From Phototrophicus methaneseepsis (GTDB lineage Bacteria; Chloroflexota; Anaerolineae; Aggregatilineales; Phototrophicaceae), in contig NZ_CP062983.1 of NCBI RefSeq assembly GCF_015500095.1, positions 5,084,001 to 5,148,000 on the forward strand: a DNA stretch of 64,000 nt, in the 5' to 3' direction. Positions 8,181-17,031 of the stretch are shown one piece after another. Below the pieces are notes generated by a model. The model ran no database searches. It was not told the DNA's origin and saw only the letters and a list, made by a program, of their open reading frames with translations. The position numbers were made by a program, and so were the translations under genes. Numbering within the stretch: the first letter of the stretch is position 1; each line of letters begins with the position of its first letter.

Positions 8181-9977
8181 CTAAGCGAGCATTTCCTCCG
8201 CAAATTGGCGATGATACAACTGCGCATACATGCCATTCTGGGCCAGCAGTTCATCGTGGGAGCCTTGCTCCACAATTTGTCCCTGGCTCATCACCACAAT
8301 GCGGTCCGCATCGCGCACTGTGCTGAGGCGGTGGGCGATGATAATCGCTGTACGCCCTTCCAGGATGCGATCCATCGCTTCTTGAATATAGACTTCCGTC
8401 TCAGTATCAATGTTACTCGTCGCCTCATCCAGCACGAGGATGCTCTCCGGGCTATGGATGAGCGCACGAGCCAGCGCCAATAACTGGCGTTCACCCTGCG
8501 AAAGATTGCCACCGCCGGGGAGCAGTTCGTAATCGTATTTCCCTGGCAGGCGATCTATAAAGCGGTTTGCGCACGAAGTCTCCGCAGCCGATTCCATCTG
8601 TTCCAGGGTAATATCCGACTTGAACAGGCGTAAGTTATCCGCAACCGTACCGTTAAAGCAGTACGGGTTCTGCGGCACAATCGAGATATAGTGGCGCAAA
8701 TCTTCAAAACTCAGGTCGCGGATGTCCGTCCCGGAAACGAGGATACGCCCGGAATCAATGTCATAGTAGCGCCCTAACAACTTCACGAGCGTGGTTTTAC
8801 CTGCACCTGTCGCGCCAACAATGGCGATTTTCTGGCCCGGTTCAACCGTCAGATTGATGCCCCGAATGATGTCATGGCCTTTTTCATAGCCGAAGCACAC
8901 ATTATCGAACACAATCGACTGATCGAAATGATCAATGGCTTTGGTCTGGGGCCGCTGCTGAACTTGCGGTTCGACCATCAACATGCGCGCGATACGTTCA
9001 CCCGCGCTGAATGCCGATTGAATCTGCGCGAATTGTTCTGAAAGCTGCAAAATCGGGTCGAAGCTGTCACGCGTATACTGGATAAAAGCGACAAGCATAC
9101 CAATCGTAGCCCACTCTGCCAGCACACCGTAACCACCCCCATAGAGGACAATCGCCATACCAACAGTGGTCAGGAATTGCAGCAAAGACCCATAGTAGGT
9201 GTAAATATCACGCTGAGTGATATGAGCGTTCAGGTAATCCTGGTTAACTTTGTCGAAGTCCTTGCGCGTCTGCTGCTGACGATTAAAGAGCTGCACAATC
9301 AACATGCCGTTGAACTGCTCATTCAGGTAAGCCTGATATTCCGCCATCACACGGTGAAAATGTGACGATACCACGCGGATCTTCGCTCGGAAGTAAGCGC
9401 TCGCAGCGATCATGATCGGCATAACGCTAAAGCTGATGAGCGCCAGACGCCAATTTAAGGCCAGCATCACGATCACAAGGCCAATCAGCGTCACACCACT
9501 GCTAATGACCATCACGATACTGGTGCTGAGCAGTTCTGTCAGCGCTTCAATATCGTTGCTCATACGGCTGATGATCTTACCAACAGGCGTCTTGCTGAAG
9601 TAAGCCATATCCTGCTTGATGATATGTTCATACAGGCGCTGACGCAGATTAAGGAGCGCATTCTGACCAATCGTTTGCAGCCAGTAGGTATAGGCAAAGC
9701 GCATCGCGAACAACGCCACAACCGCGACGAGATAACCCACACCAATCGGGATCAACCCGTTCATGTCGCCATCTGTAATTGGGCCATCAATCGCCAATTT
9801 GATCAGGTAAGGCAGCAGCACCGTTATGCCGCTCACAGCGAATAGCAGGACCATCACGCCCACAAGCTGCCATTTATAAGGACTGAGGAATTCCCACAGC
9901 ATCCCGGTCAGGTAGCTATCGCTGAGACTGACCTCAATATTCTCATCTTCGTCCAGTAGTGCGGTATTAACGGCCAT
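8181..9977 (-). CDS. ABC exporter half-transporter (catalytic-Glu subunit)
   Basis: 599 aa from ATG 9977, which has AAGGAG upstream and overlaps the preceding ABC gene by 11 bases; an open frame continues upstream but lies inside that gene. An N-terminal six-helix exporter domain is followed by an ATPase domain: Walker A GATGAGKT near residue 386, signature LSQGERQ near 489, Walker B ILVLDEATSNID near 507. The Walker B Glu is present, while the signature departs from LSGGQ. In heterodimeric exporters (TM287/288, LmrCD type) the subunit with the catalytic Glu carries the variant signature, which is what is seen here. The substrate (drug, lipid or peptide) cannot be told from sequence. Confidence 0.92.
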   Translation of the reverse strand: MAVNTALLDEDENIEVSLSDSYLTGMLWEFLSPYKWQLVGVMVLLFAVSGITVLLPYLIKLAIDGPITDGDMNGLIPIGVGYLVAVVALFAMRFAYTYWLQTIGQNALLNLRQRLYEHIIKQDMAYFSKTPVGKIISRMSNDIEALTELLSTSIVMVISSGVTLIGLVIVMLALNWRLALISFSVMPIMIAASAYFRAKIRVVSSHFHRVMAEYQAYLNEQFNGMLIVQLFNRQQQTRKDFDKVNQDYLNAHITQRDIYTYYGSLLQFLTTVGMAIVLYGGGYGVLAEWATIGMLVAFIQYTRDSFDPILQLSEQFAQIQSAFSAGERIARMLMVEPQVQQRPQTKAIDHFDQSIVFDNVCFGYEKGHDIIRGINLTVEPGQKIAIVGATGAGKTTLVKLLGRYYDIDSGRILVSGTDIRDLSFEDLRHYISIVPQNPYCFNGTVADNLRLFKSDITLEQMESAAETSCANRFIDRLPGKYDYELLPGGGNLSQGERQLLALARALIHSPESILVLDEATSNIDTETEVYIQEAMDRILEGRTAIIIAHRLSTVRDADRIVVMSQGQIVEQGSHDELLAQNGMYAQLYHRQFAEEMLA

Positions 9978-11784
9978 GGGATTGTGGCTCCTTGCCTGAT
10001 TCGCGTGCTTCTTCTTGCGCTTCTTCCGCCAGTTCGCGCTCAACCATACGCGCGTAGAGCCCATCCTGGGCAATCAATTCATCGTGAGTGCCCTGTTCGA
10101 CGATGCTGCCCTTCTCCATCACAATGATGCGATCCGCATTTTTCACGGTGGCGATGCGATGCGCAATGATGATGCTGGTACGCGTCGAGAGGACCTGACG
10201 CATATCGTTCAGGATGTCAGCAGCGGTCTGTGTGTCGACGCTACTTAAGGCATCGTCCAACACCAGGATAGCCGGGTCGCGGGCAATCGCGCGAGCAATC
10301 GCCACACGCTGCTTTTGCCCACCGCTGAGCATGACGCCACGCTCGCCAACCAGCGTTTCGAGGCCGTGCGGCATATGTGGCAGATCGTTACTCAGGCGAG
10401 AAATATGAACAGCACGCTCCAGCTCAACTTCCTGCAAATCCGGCTTCCCCATACGGACGTTCTCATGCAGCGGCTGGCTAAACAGGAACGTCGCCTGGGG
10501 CACATAAGCTACTGCGGAGCGTAAATCATCCAATTTGAGATGGCGCACATCGTGGCCGTCAATGATGACGTTCCCGGTTGTGGGGTCCATCACGCGAGCC
10601 AACAGGTTCACTAGCATGGTCTTACCGCAGCCCGTCGCGCCGACCAACCCCACTACACTACCAGCAGGAATATCCAGGTCAATATCACGCAGCAGCCAGT
10701 CATTGCCGATACGGTAGTTGACGTTCTCCATTTTGATGTCGCCACGCGCTTCAGTCAGCGTGATAGCATCAATGCTGTCGTCGATTTTGGGTGCTTGCAG
10801 CAGCGGCGTAATACGCTCCATGGCACCACGGACCTGCAAACCACGCTGATAGATGGTACCCAATTGGAGCATCACCTGGCGGATCAGGCCGAGGTACAGC
10901 AAAAACTGAGCGAAGTTACCCAGTGTGATCTGCCCTTCTACGGCCATCGCGCCACCCAGGAGAACGACCAGACCTGTCGTAAGCTGGATCATCATCTGAG
11001 GCAGCATACCAACTGGCTCATTGCGGCGTTTAAAGTACAACCAGATACGGCGATATTCACGATTTTCCCGCATGAAGGCTTCCGCAGCGCCGGCTTCTCG
11101 CCCAAAGGATTTGATTGTCTCGATGCCAGTCGCGGTATCCTGCACCAGCGCACTAACGACGCCTGCCTGATCCTGCACATCTTCAGAGATCGGGATCAGG
11201 AACAAGCCCGCGCGAATCTGAAGAAATGTGTTGAAAGCCAGCGTCACGAAGACCACAATCGTCAGGGGTAAGTTGACGGTCGCTAGGAGGAAGAAGGCCA
11301 GGATCGCCACAACAAAGGCGCTACCCGCCCGATTGAACACCAGGGCCAATAACCGCCACACCCAATTGAGGTCGCTAAACATACGAGAGATGAGATCCCC
11401 CGTAGCGAAGCGCTTATAGAAGTCATCATCCAGCGTAACCATATTATCGAATACAGCTTTGCGGATGTCGAAGTGGACAGCATAGGCCACAACGCCGCTA
11501 TAATGACGCTGCCCAAAGAATGCAATGACAGAAATGACCGATAAGCCCAACAGCAGCAGCACATCCCGTGTGATGAGGTCCATATCCACACTGGTACGGA
11601 TGTTATCAATGATGAAGCCGATGAGGTACGGTTCTAAGGCTGTTGTGATGCCACCAAGGACACCGAATAATAATGACGCAATCGCCGCAAATCGGTGTTG
11701 CTGCACAAAGCTGAAGAGCCAACGCATGTTGGCTTCCCGGCTCTGTGGAACACGCGGCATGCGCGATGGAGATACAGTTGTCAA
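9967..11784 (-). CDS. ABC exporter half-transporter (degenerate Walker B subunit)
   Basis: 605 aa from a TTG start at 11784 with GAGGTGA just upstream. Six transmembrane helices (first about residues 35-60) precede an ATPase domain with Walker A GATGCGKT near residue 380 and a canonical signature LSGGQKQRVAIARA near 484. Walker B (ILVLDDALSSVD, near 504) has Asp in place of the catalytic Glu. That makes one of the two ATP sites in the complex non-hydrolytic. The gene overlaps its partner at 8181-9977 by 11 bases, so the two form a co-translated heterodimer. Confidence 0.92.
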   Translation of the reverse strand: MTTVSPSRMPRVPQSREANMRWLFSFVQQHRFAAIASLLFGVLGGITTALEPYLIGFIIDNIRTSVDMDLITRDVLLLLGLSVISVIAFFGQRHYSGVVAYAVHFDIRKAVFDNMVTLDDDFYKRFATGDLISRMFSDLNWVWRLLALVFNRAGSAFVVAILAFFLLATVNLPLTIVVFVTLAFNTFLQIRAGLFLIPISEDVQDQAGVVSALVQDTATGIETIKSFGREAGAAEAFMRENREYRRIWLYFKRRNEPVGMLPQMMIQLTTGLVVLLGGAMAVEGQITLGNFAQFLLYLGLIRQVMLQLGTIYQRGLQVRGAMERITPLLQAPKIDDSIDAITLTEARGDIKMENVNYRIGNDWLLRDIDLDIPAGSVVGLVGATGCGKTMLVNLLARVMDPTTGNVIIDGHDVRHLKLDDLRSAVAYVPQATFLFSQPLHENVRMGKPDLQEVELERAVHISRLSNDLPHMPHGLETLVGERGVMLSGGQKQRVAIARAIARDPAILVLDDALSSVDTQTAADILNDMRQVLSTRTSIIIAHRIATVKNADRIIVMEKGSIVEQGTHDELIAQDGLYARMVERELAEEAQEEARESGKEPQSHGR

Positions 11785-12037
11785 GCGTCACCTCTACCTA
11801 AAGAAAATTGACTAATGTATGCGAAATACGATGCTAGCAACTTCAGAATAGACCGTATAGTGCCAATTGGTCATAAGGTTTATTATCGACTAAGAGGAAC
11901 TTAGAAAAAGGTTAAGGCTTTACAAGCAGGAGGCTAAGGCAGCCTGAGCGAACCTTAAATTATCGCCTTATATCGAGGAAATAGCGGCTATCTACAAATA
12001 TGAGAAGTTGATGACTAAAGACGATTTCGTAATCTGT

Positions 12038-13336
12038 TTACGGCGTTCTCGGTTCTGACCACAGCCTTTTCGCCATGCTCTGCCATACAAAACCAATGAT
12101 GATCAGGACAAGCCCAACAAGCCATATTTGAGGCTCTACCCAGAAAGCCAGTCCCAGGCAACCAACCAAACCCGCAGCCGATATAGCCACCGGGTAAAGG
12201 CGTTCCTGCGGCGGCAGACGTAACGCCGATAAATTCGTGAGGGAATAATACATCAGGACCGTAAAGGCGCTAAAAGACCACGTGGTATGCACATTGCCGA
12301 TCAACACCAGCCCAAAAACGACAACTCCCATGATGATAACGGCCATTGTTGGCGTGGTACCGGCCTGGTTAAGCATCGCAACCGCTGGTGGCATATCGCC
12401 ACGCCGCCCCATCGCCAGCAGCACACGAGACAACCCTAATAGCAAATTGATCAACACGCCGAGCATGGCTGTCATCGCTCCGATAGTCACCAGCCAGCTC
12501 AGGGGCGGTATGTTAAACGTCGCCGCTGCTGCTTCTAAGGGCGCTGCCGTCGTGTCAGCCGCATTTGCTAATCCAGGTGCGCCCAGCACGCCAACACCCA
12601 CAAACGCCACCGAGATATACAGCACCATCGTGACGAGCAGCGTTGCAAGGATCGCACGCGGGATTGTGCGCTGTGGATCACGAACTTCTTCGCCCAGCGT
12701 CGCAACACGCCCATAGCCTGTATAGGCAACGAACATCAAGGCAGAGGCTTGTAAGAGCGCAGGCAGCGTTCCGGCCTCACCCTCCACAAAGAAGGGCATC
12801 AGGTTCTCAGGGACAATATGAGTTAGCCCAACAGCAACAAAAGCAATGAGGGCCAATAAGGTCAGGCTAACAATGGCAATATTGACAGCATTCGAACGGC
12901 GAATACCACCCAGGACAACCAGGGTAAAAAGGGCAACCGTCAATAAAGCGAGCGGAACCAACCAAGTATCCGTATCAACGTGCAAAGCATCGAGCAAATA
13001 ACCGCTAAAACCGAGAGCCGCTGTCGCAGCGGAAGCACTTTTGGCGAGCAGAAACAACCATCCAGCAATGAAACCCAGTCGCGGCGTCAGATAGCGATAA
13101 CCATACTCATACGTGCCGCCGCTGACAGGATGATTGGCAGCTAGTTGGGCACTGCTAAGGCCATTACACGTTGCTACCCCTGCTGCGATAACAATTGCAA
13201 GCAGCACTGCCGGACCAGCAACCCCGGCGCCGATGCCGACACTAACAAAAATGCCCGTCCCGACAATCGAGCCAAGGCCCATCATCACCGCGCCCAAGAC
13301 ACCTAATTCTCGTTTTAGCTGGCCGGATTGTGCCAT
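12038..13336 (-). CDS. APC-family amino acid permease
   Basis: 432 aa with about 12 transmembrane helices. The first helix carries the family's unwound substrate motif (GLGSIVGTGIFVSVGIGAG). The segment YEYGYRYLTPRLGFIAGWLFL is the usual APC helix-3 entry. EEVRDPQRTIPRAI in the middle is a conserved APC cytoplasmic motif. The ATG at 13336 is preferred because GAGGTGG lies just before it; a GTG two codons earlier is part of that site. It probably imports an amino acid by cation symport; the substrate is unknown. It is monocistronic. Confidence 0.9.
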   Translation of the reverse strand: MAQSGQLKRELGVLGAVMMGLGSIVGTGIFVSVGIGAGVAGPAVLLAIVIAAGVATCNGLSSAQLAANHPVSGGTYEYGYRYLTPRLGFIAGWLFLLAKSASAATAALGFSGYLLDALHVDTDTWLVPLALLTVALFTLVVLGGIRRSNAVNIAIVSLTLLALIAFVAVGLTHIVPENLMPFFVEGEAGTLPALLQASALMFVAYTGYGRVATLGEEVRDPQRTIPRAILATLLVTMVLYISVAFVGVGVLGAPGLANAADTTAAPLEAAAATFNIPPLSWLVTIGAMTAMLGVLINLLLGLSRVLLAMGRRGDMPPAVAMLNQAGTTPTMAVIIMGVVVFGLVLIGNVHTTWSFSAFTVLMYYSLTNLSALRLPPQERLYPVAISAAGLVGCLGLAFWVEPQIWLVGLVLIIIGFVWQSMAKRLWSEPRTP

Positions 13337-13528
13337 TGCCACCTCTGATAGTCACTGCTGACAAAATGAACCGTCACTATAAAACGGTTGCATTAAGAAA
13401 GCTCGCAAATTTGGGATTGAATTCTAAGTTCATATGCTCGGCCATAGAGGCTTTGACGATATCGTACAGTAGCCATGTCAGGTTAACATGCCCATGAGAT
13501 GGCGAACCTACACAGGGTACCAGGCAAA

Positions 13529-13566
13529 CAAAAAGGCGAGCAACAGAAGCGTTACTCGCCTTTTTA
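13529..13566. terminator. Terminator downstream of ssb
   Basis: AAAAAGGCGAG...CTCGCCTTTTT, a 6-bp GC stem with A/T extensions on both sides and a 14-base loop. It lies 34 bases after the ssb stop codon (minus strand) and could work in both directions. Confidence 0.75.
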
Positions 13567-13599
13567 TGGTCTTTCTCACGAACTTAGAGAAATAATGAC

Positions 13600-14028
13600 T
13601 TAGAACGGGATGTCGTCAATGTTCTGTGGGGGCGGCGCGTTATAGTCATCATCGTAGTTATAATTGCTGCCACCACCGTTATCCATATTGTCGTTGCGGC
13701 TACCCAATAGCTGGAAGTTATCCGCACGCAGATCCAACGATGCACGTGATTCACCACCTTGATCAGACCAGGCGCGGGCGGTCACAGTGCCAACCACCAT
13801 AATTTGCGTGCCCTTACGAACATACTGGTTCGCAACTTCGGCCAGTCGCCCCCAACAGGAGACGCTGTACCAGTTGGTCTTTTCACGGCGTTCATTCGTC
13901 TGACGATCTGTCCAGCGGGTGGTTACAGCCACACTGAACCCGGTAACGGCGGCCCCACTCTGTGTATAACGCAGTTCAGGATCGCGCCCTACATTGCCTA
14001 CAACAATTGTTTGCTCATAGCCTGCCAT
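13600..14028 (-). CDS. ssb: Single-stranded DNA-binding protein
   Basis: 142 aa. The OB fold is clear (QTIVVGNVGRDPELRYTQSGAAVTGFSVAV, KTNWYSVSCWGRLAEVANQYVRKGTQIMVVGTVTARAW). A Gly/Asn/Tyr/Asp-rich linker follows, and the protein ends in the canonical acidic tip DDIPF that recruits replication and repair partners. Length is slightly short compared with E. coli SSB (178) but normal for this phylum. A strong GAGGAGGT ribosome-binding site lies 8 bases before the ATG. It is alone, not in an rpsF-ssb-rpsR operon. Confidence 0.97.
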   Translation of the reverse strand: MAGYEQTIVVGNVGRDPELRYTQSGAAVTGFSVAVTTRWTDRQTNERREKTNWYSVSCWGRLAEVANQYVRKGTQIMVVGTVTARAWSDQGGESRASLDLRADNFQLLGSRNDNMDNGGGSNYNYDDDYNAPPPQNIDDIPF

Positions 14029-14314
14029 CGTGATTTACCTCCTCGCACTCGGCAAAGGCGTGTACCCATAATGGGTTTTAACCCTTCTCGAAGAAGTCCT
14101 GCCTATTTGCTGTAAAATTGGCATTTGGCTTTGACTCTTGGAACATACATTCTACCATATTCCAACTTATTTGCATATAGTAATTCAGCATTTTTATACA
14201 TCCTTTTCTATATATGCAGGGGTTTTATACAGGTAGGGCACCGTACGCGATACAATCAAATGAGCGAGATATTTCGCATACTGAGACCTCTGATAGAGAG
14301 CTACCTGGCATACC

Positions 14315-14665
14315 ATGAGCGAGATGAATAGCCCTATGAACGTCAATACAGGAAATGAGCCACAAGCGATTGTAGGAAACGATATGGCGTGCCGGGTCGG
14401 CTGTGGAGCCTGCTGCATCGCCCCTTCGATCTCCTCGCCGATCCCCGGCATGCCAGACGGTAAACCCGCTGGTATGCGCTGTGTGCAGCTTACGGAAGAC
14501 AATCGGTGTCAGATCTTCGGCAAGCCGGAGCGACCCGCTATCTGTGTGCGGCTGCGGCCTAATATGGAAATGTGCGGGACCACATCGACAGAAGCCATGA
14601 TCTATCTCACAGAATTGGAAGTGCTGACGCGGCCCGATATCGCGCCGGGTCCTGCGTCCGAGTAA
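14315..14665 (+). CDS. YkgJ-type cysteine-cluster protein
   Basis: 116 aa. The metal-binding cluster [12 protein letters not shown], followed by [28 protein letters not shown], matches the YkgJ/Fe-S cluster-like Zn- or Fe-coordinating family (UPF0153 type). The family's precise function is not known; members are small cytoplasmic proteins. The start is uncertain because ATGs at residues 1, 4 and 8 are all possible and no strong ribosome-binding site decides among them. Confidence 0.85.
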   Translation: MSEMNSPMNVNTGNEPQAIVGNDMACRVGCGACCIAPSISSPIPGMPDGKPAGMRCVQLTEDNRCQIFGKPERPAICVRLRPNMEMCGTTSTEAMIYLTELEVLTRPDIAPGPASE

Positions 14666-14758
14666 GTCCATTACATTGGTAAGAGAATGAGGTTTATGCC
14701 AAACTACCTTTCGTTGAATTCCTCTCCGCATCAATGACACTCCAGAAGGGGCTTTGCT

Positions 14759-16159
14759 ATGGCAACAGAACCAAAAGATGCACCAATCCAAGACGCAGTC
14801 GACTTTATTCATCATCACCGCGAAGAAATCCTGGAAGGGTATTTCAAGCTGCTAAGCTTCCCTTCCATCAGCGCGGACCCAGCCTACGCTGGCGACGTCA
14901 AAAAATGTGCTGAGTGGATTGTCGGCGAGTTGAAGCGCATCGGCTTTGAAAATGCGAAGGTCATCGAAACCGAGGGGCACCCGGTCGTCTATGCTGATTG
15001 GCTGCACGCGGGCGACGATAAGCCGACCGTGCTAGTTTACGATCACTATGACGTCCAGCCCGTTGATCCGCTGCATTTGTGGAAATCAGAACCGTTCGAA
15101 GCGGAAATCCGCGATGGCAAGCTATATGCACGTGGTGCCAGCGACAACAAAGCAGGCGTATGGGGCAACCTCAAAGTGCTGGAATCGATGCTTTCCGCCG
15201 ATGGCAAGCTGCCACTGAACGTGAAGATCATGTTTGAAGGCGAAGAAGAATCCGGCTCCCCCAGTATGGAACCCTTCGTCGCAGCGAACAAAGAATTGTT
15301 ACAGGCCGATATCATGCTCAACTGTGATGGCGGCTTCGATATGCATAACCCGCAGCTTGCTTACGCTGGGCGCGGCATCATTAGCGCAGAAGTCACGGTT
15401 AAGGGGCCAAGAGCAGACCTGCACTCCGGCGGCTTCGGCGGCGTGGTCCGCAACCCGCTGCACGTCGCGGCTGAGATTATCGCATCGCTGCATGATGAAG
15501 ATGGCCGTGTCACGCTCCCTGGCTACTATGACCGCGTCAGAGAAATTGACGAAACGGAACGCGCGCGCATCACCGCCGGATGGGAAGCAGAAACCGAGAA
15601 GAATAAGAAGACGGCTGGTGTCGACTTCACATGGGGGCGCTCGATCGCGCCGGATGCTGAACGCGCGACCGTCCTACCAACGCTGGACGTCAACGGCATG
15701 TGGGGCGGTTACCAGGGCCCCGGCAGCAAGACGATTATCCCGGCAGAAGCCAGTTTTAAAGTGACAATGCGCCTCGTGCCGGACCAGCAGCCGCCAGAAA
15801 TCGCGCAAATCTTCAAAGAATATGTCGAAGGTTTTGCCACTGATACGATCACAATTGACGTCCTCGTCCGCCAGGAAGGCTGGCCCTTCTTGCTGGAAAC
15901 AGACGGCGATTATCTAGCCGCTGTACAGGCCGCGACAGAAGCGACTATCGGCAAACCTGCACAACTCGTGCGCACAGGTGGCTCTATTCCGATTTTGGGC
16001 ATGTTCAACCGTCTGATGGATATGCCGATTACAGGCTTCGGCTATGGCGATGGCGAAAATATCCACTCACCCAATGAATATATCGACGTGGAGCACTTCT
16101 TCCTGGCATTGCAAGCCGGCCTGCGGATGTACCACAACCTGGGCGCTGTCGAAAAATAG
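14759..16159 (+). CDS. M20-family dipeptidase
   Basis: 466 aa, cytoplasmic zinc peptidase of the M20 (CNDP/PepV-like) group. Metal ligands can be placed: His96 and Asp98 in DHYDVQP, bridging Asp129 in ARGASDNKAG, catalytic Glu162 and metal Glu163 in EGEEESGSP, an Asp in NCDGG, and the C-terminal His in GENIHSPNEY. The inserted lid domain carries the HSGGFGG motif. Length is typical (about 450-470). AAGGGG precedes the ATG. It would release amino acids from di- or tripeptides. It is followed by its own terminator. Confidence 0.95.
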   Translation: MATEPKDAPIQDAVDFIHHHREEILEGYFKLLSFPSISADPAYAGDVKKCAEWIVGELKRIGFENAKVIETEGHPVVYADWLHAGDDKPTVLVYDHYDVQPVDPLHLWKSEPFEAEIRDGKLYARGASDNKAGVWGNLKVLESMLSADGKLPLNVKIMFEGEEESGSPSMEPFVAANKELLQADIMLNCDGGFDMHNPQLAYAGRGIISAEVTVKGPRADLHSGGFGGVVRNPLHVAAEIIASLHDEDGRVTLPGYYDRVREIDETERARITAGWEAETEKNKKTAGVDFTWGRSIAPDAERATVLPTLDVNGMWGGYQGPGSKTIIPAEASFKVTMRLVPDQQPPEIAQIFKEYVEGFATDTITIDVLVRQEGWPFLLETDGDYLAAVQAATEATIGKPAQLVRTGGSIPILGMFNRLMDMPITGFGYGDGENIHSPNEYIDVEHFFLALQAGLRMYHNLGAVEK

Positions 16160-16189
16160 CCAGATCAAGGCACCATTCCATATCAAATC

Positions 16190-16223
16190 AAAAGAGGCTG
16201 CATCGATAAGCAGCCTCTTTTTC
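16190..16223 (+). terminator. Terminator after the M20 dipeptidase
   Basis: AAAGAGGCTGC and GCAGCCTCTTT form a long stem with a short loop (ATCGATAA region), followed by a T run, 31 bases past the stop codon. Confidence 0.85.
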
Positions 16224-16243
16224 ATGTAGCTATCAATAGACGA

Positions 16244-16714
16244 CTAGATATACAAAATCGTCAATAGCGATTCATCTGGTTCCAACGGGTCAATGAGAAT
16301 ATCGAGCGTATTACGCGATGGCCGCCATTTGGGGTTGATGTAGACTGTTTTTTCGTAAACCTTACCCAGGTACTCAAAACGATAGCGCAGCACGCGCTGG
16401 CGATGATGCCCTCGCCCTGTGTCTTCCAACTCAACCACGCAGGCCTGCCCGACAATGCCGCGCGTCCACTTTTGCTGGATATAGTGCATCTGCCGGGGTA
16501 ACCGCCACGCAAGCACGATCACACTGACCATAAGAAGGCCCAGAATCAGCGTGAAGAACTGCCACAGAAAGCCTCTTTCCTGCTCCTGTGCAATCTGGAA
16601 GAAAAACGCTACAGCACTAATCAACAAGACAACGGAAAAAAGTGCAGCAAGCGATGTCAGCATGTCCTGGCTGGCGACGCGAATAATGTTTGGAGACGAT
16701 GGTTTTTTAGGCAT
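16244..16714 (-). CDS. Two-helix membrane protein, DUF3592-like tail
   Basis: 156 aa. Two transmembrane helices (about 20-40 and 49-70) are followed by a soluble part with the pattern IVGQACVVELED..., VLRYRFEYLGKVYEKTVYINPKWRPS and a closing ILIDPLEPDESLL. This layout recalls DUF3592 proteins (a beta-rich segment ending in 'the bound of a P-x-x-P-x-x-S' type loop) but the match is weak. No function can be assigned. It converges on the dipeptidase gene and shares the intervening terminator. Confidence 0.55.
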   Translation of the reverse strand: MPKKPSSPNIIRVASQDMLTSLAALFSVVLLISAVAFFFQIAQEQERGFLWQFFTLILGLLMVSVIVLAWRLPRQMHYIQQKWTRGIVGQACVVELEDTGRGHHRQRVLRYRFEYLGKVYEKTVYINPKWRPSRNTLDILIDPLEPDESLLTILYI

Positions 16715-17031
16715 CAGCCGCTCGCGTTTCTATATGTGTATGGGATTTACCAAACCTGAAATGTCACTTCGAAACGTATCCTTAATGTAGCAACGCCACA
16801 CCCAGCCAATATGAAAAATTCCTGAAAAACACATAAATAAAAAAGCCACCCATGGGGCAGCCTTTCGTTGCCATAACGTCGGCTCAAAATCCATAACTCA
16901 GGCACTCAAGCAGGTAAGGAGGGCTTTCTGCCAGAAATAGAACTTTGCCTCATCATGAATTCGGAGGCGACAGAGATAGGGTTTGAAATCAAACACCCAT
17001 CCCTATGCGAAATTGTCACATGTAGATAGCT
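16715..17031. other. Intergenic region between gatB and the 16244-16714 gene
   Basis: 317 bases with no convincing gene. It holds the probable gatB terminator at 16838-16861 and, on its left side, the upstream region of the minus-strand membrane protein gene. An imperfect ATAGGG...CCCTAT hairpin around 16976-17005 was seen; nothing else stands out. Confidence 0.5.
16838..16861 (-). terminator. Terminator of gatB
   Basis: On the minus strand GCTGCCC and GGGTGGC pair (two G-U wobbles) around a CAT loop, with a T run directly after. It is about 170 bases past the gatB stop codon, a rather long 3' end. Confidence 0.6.
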
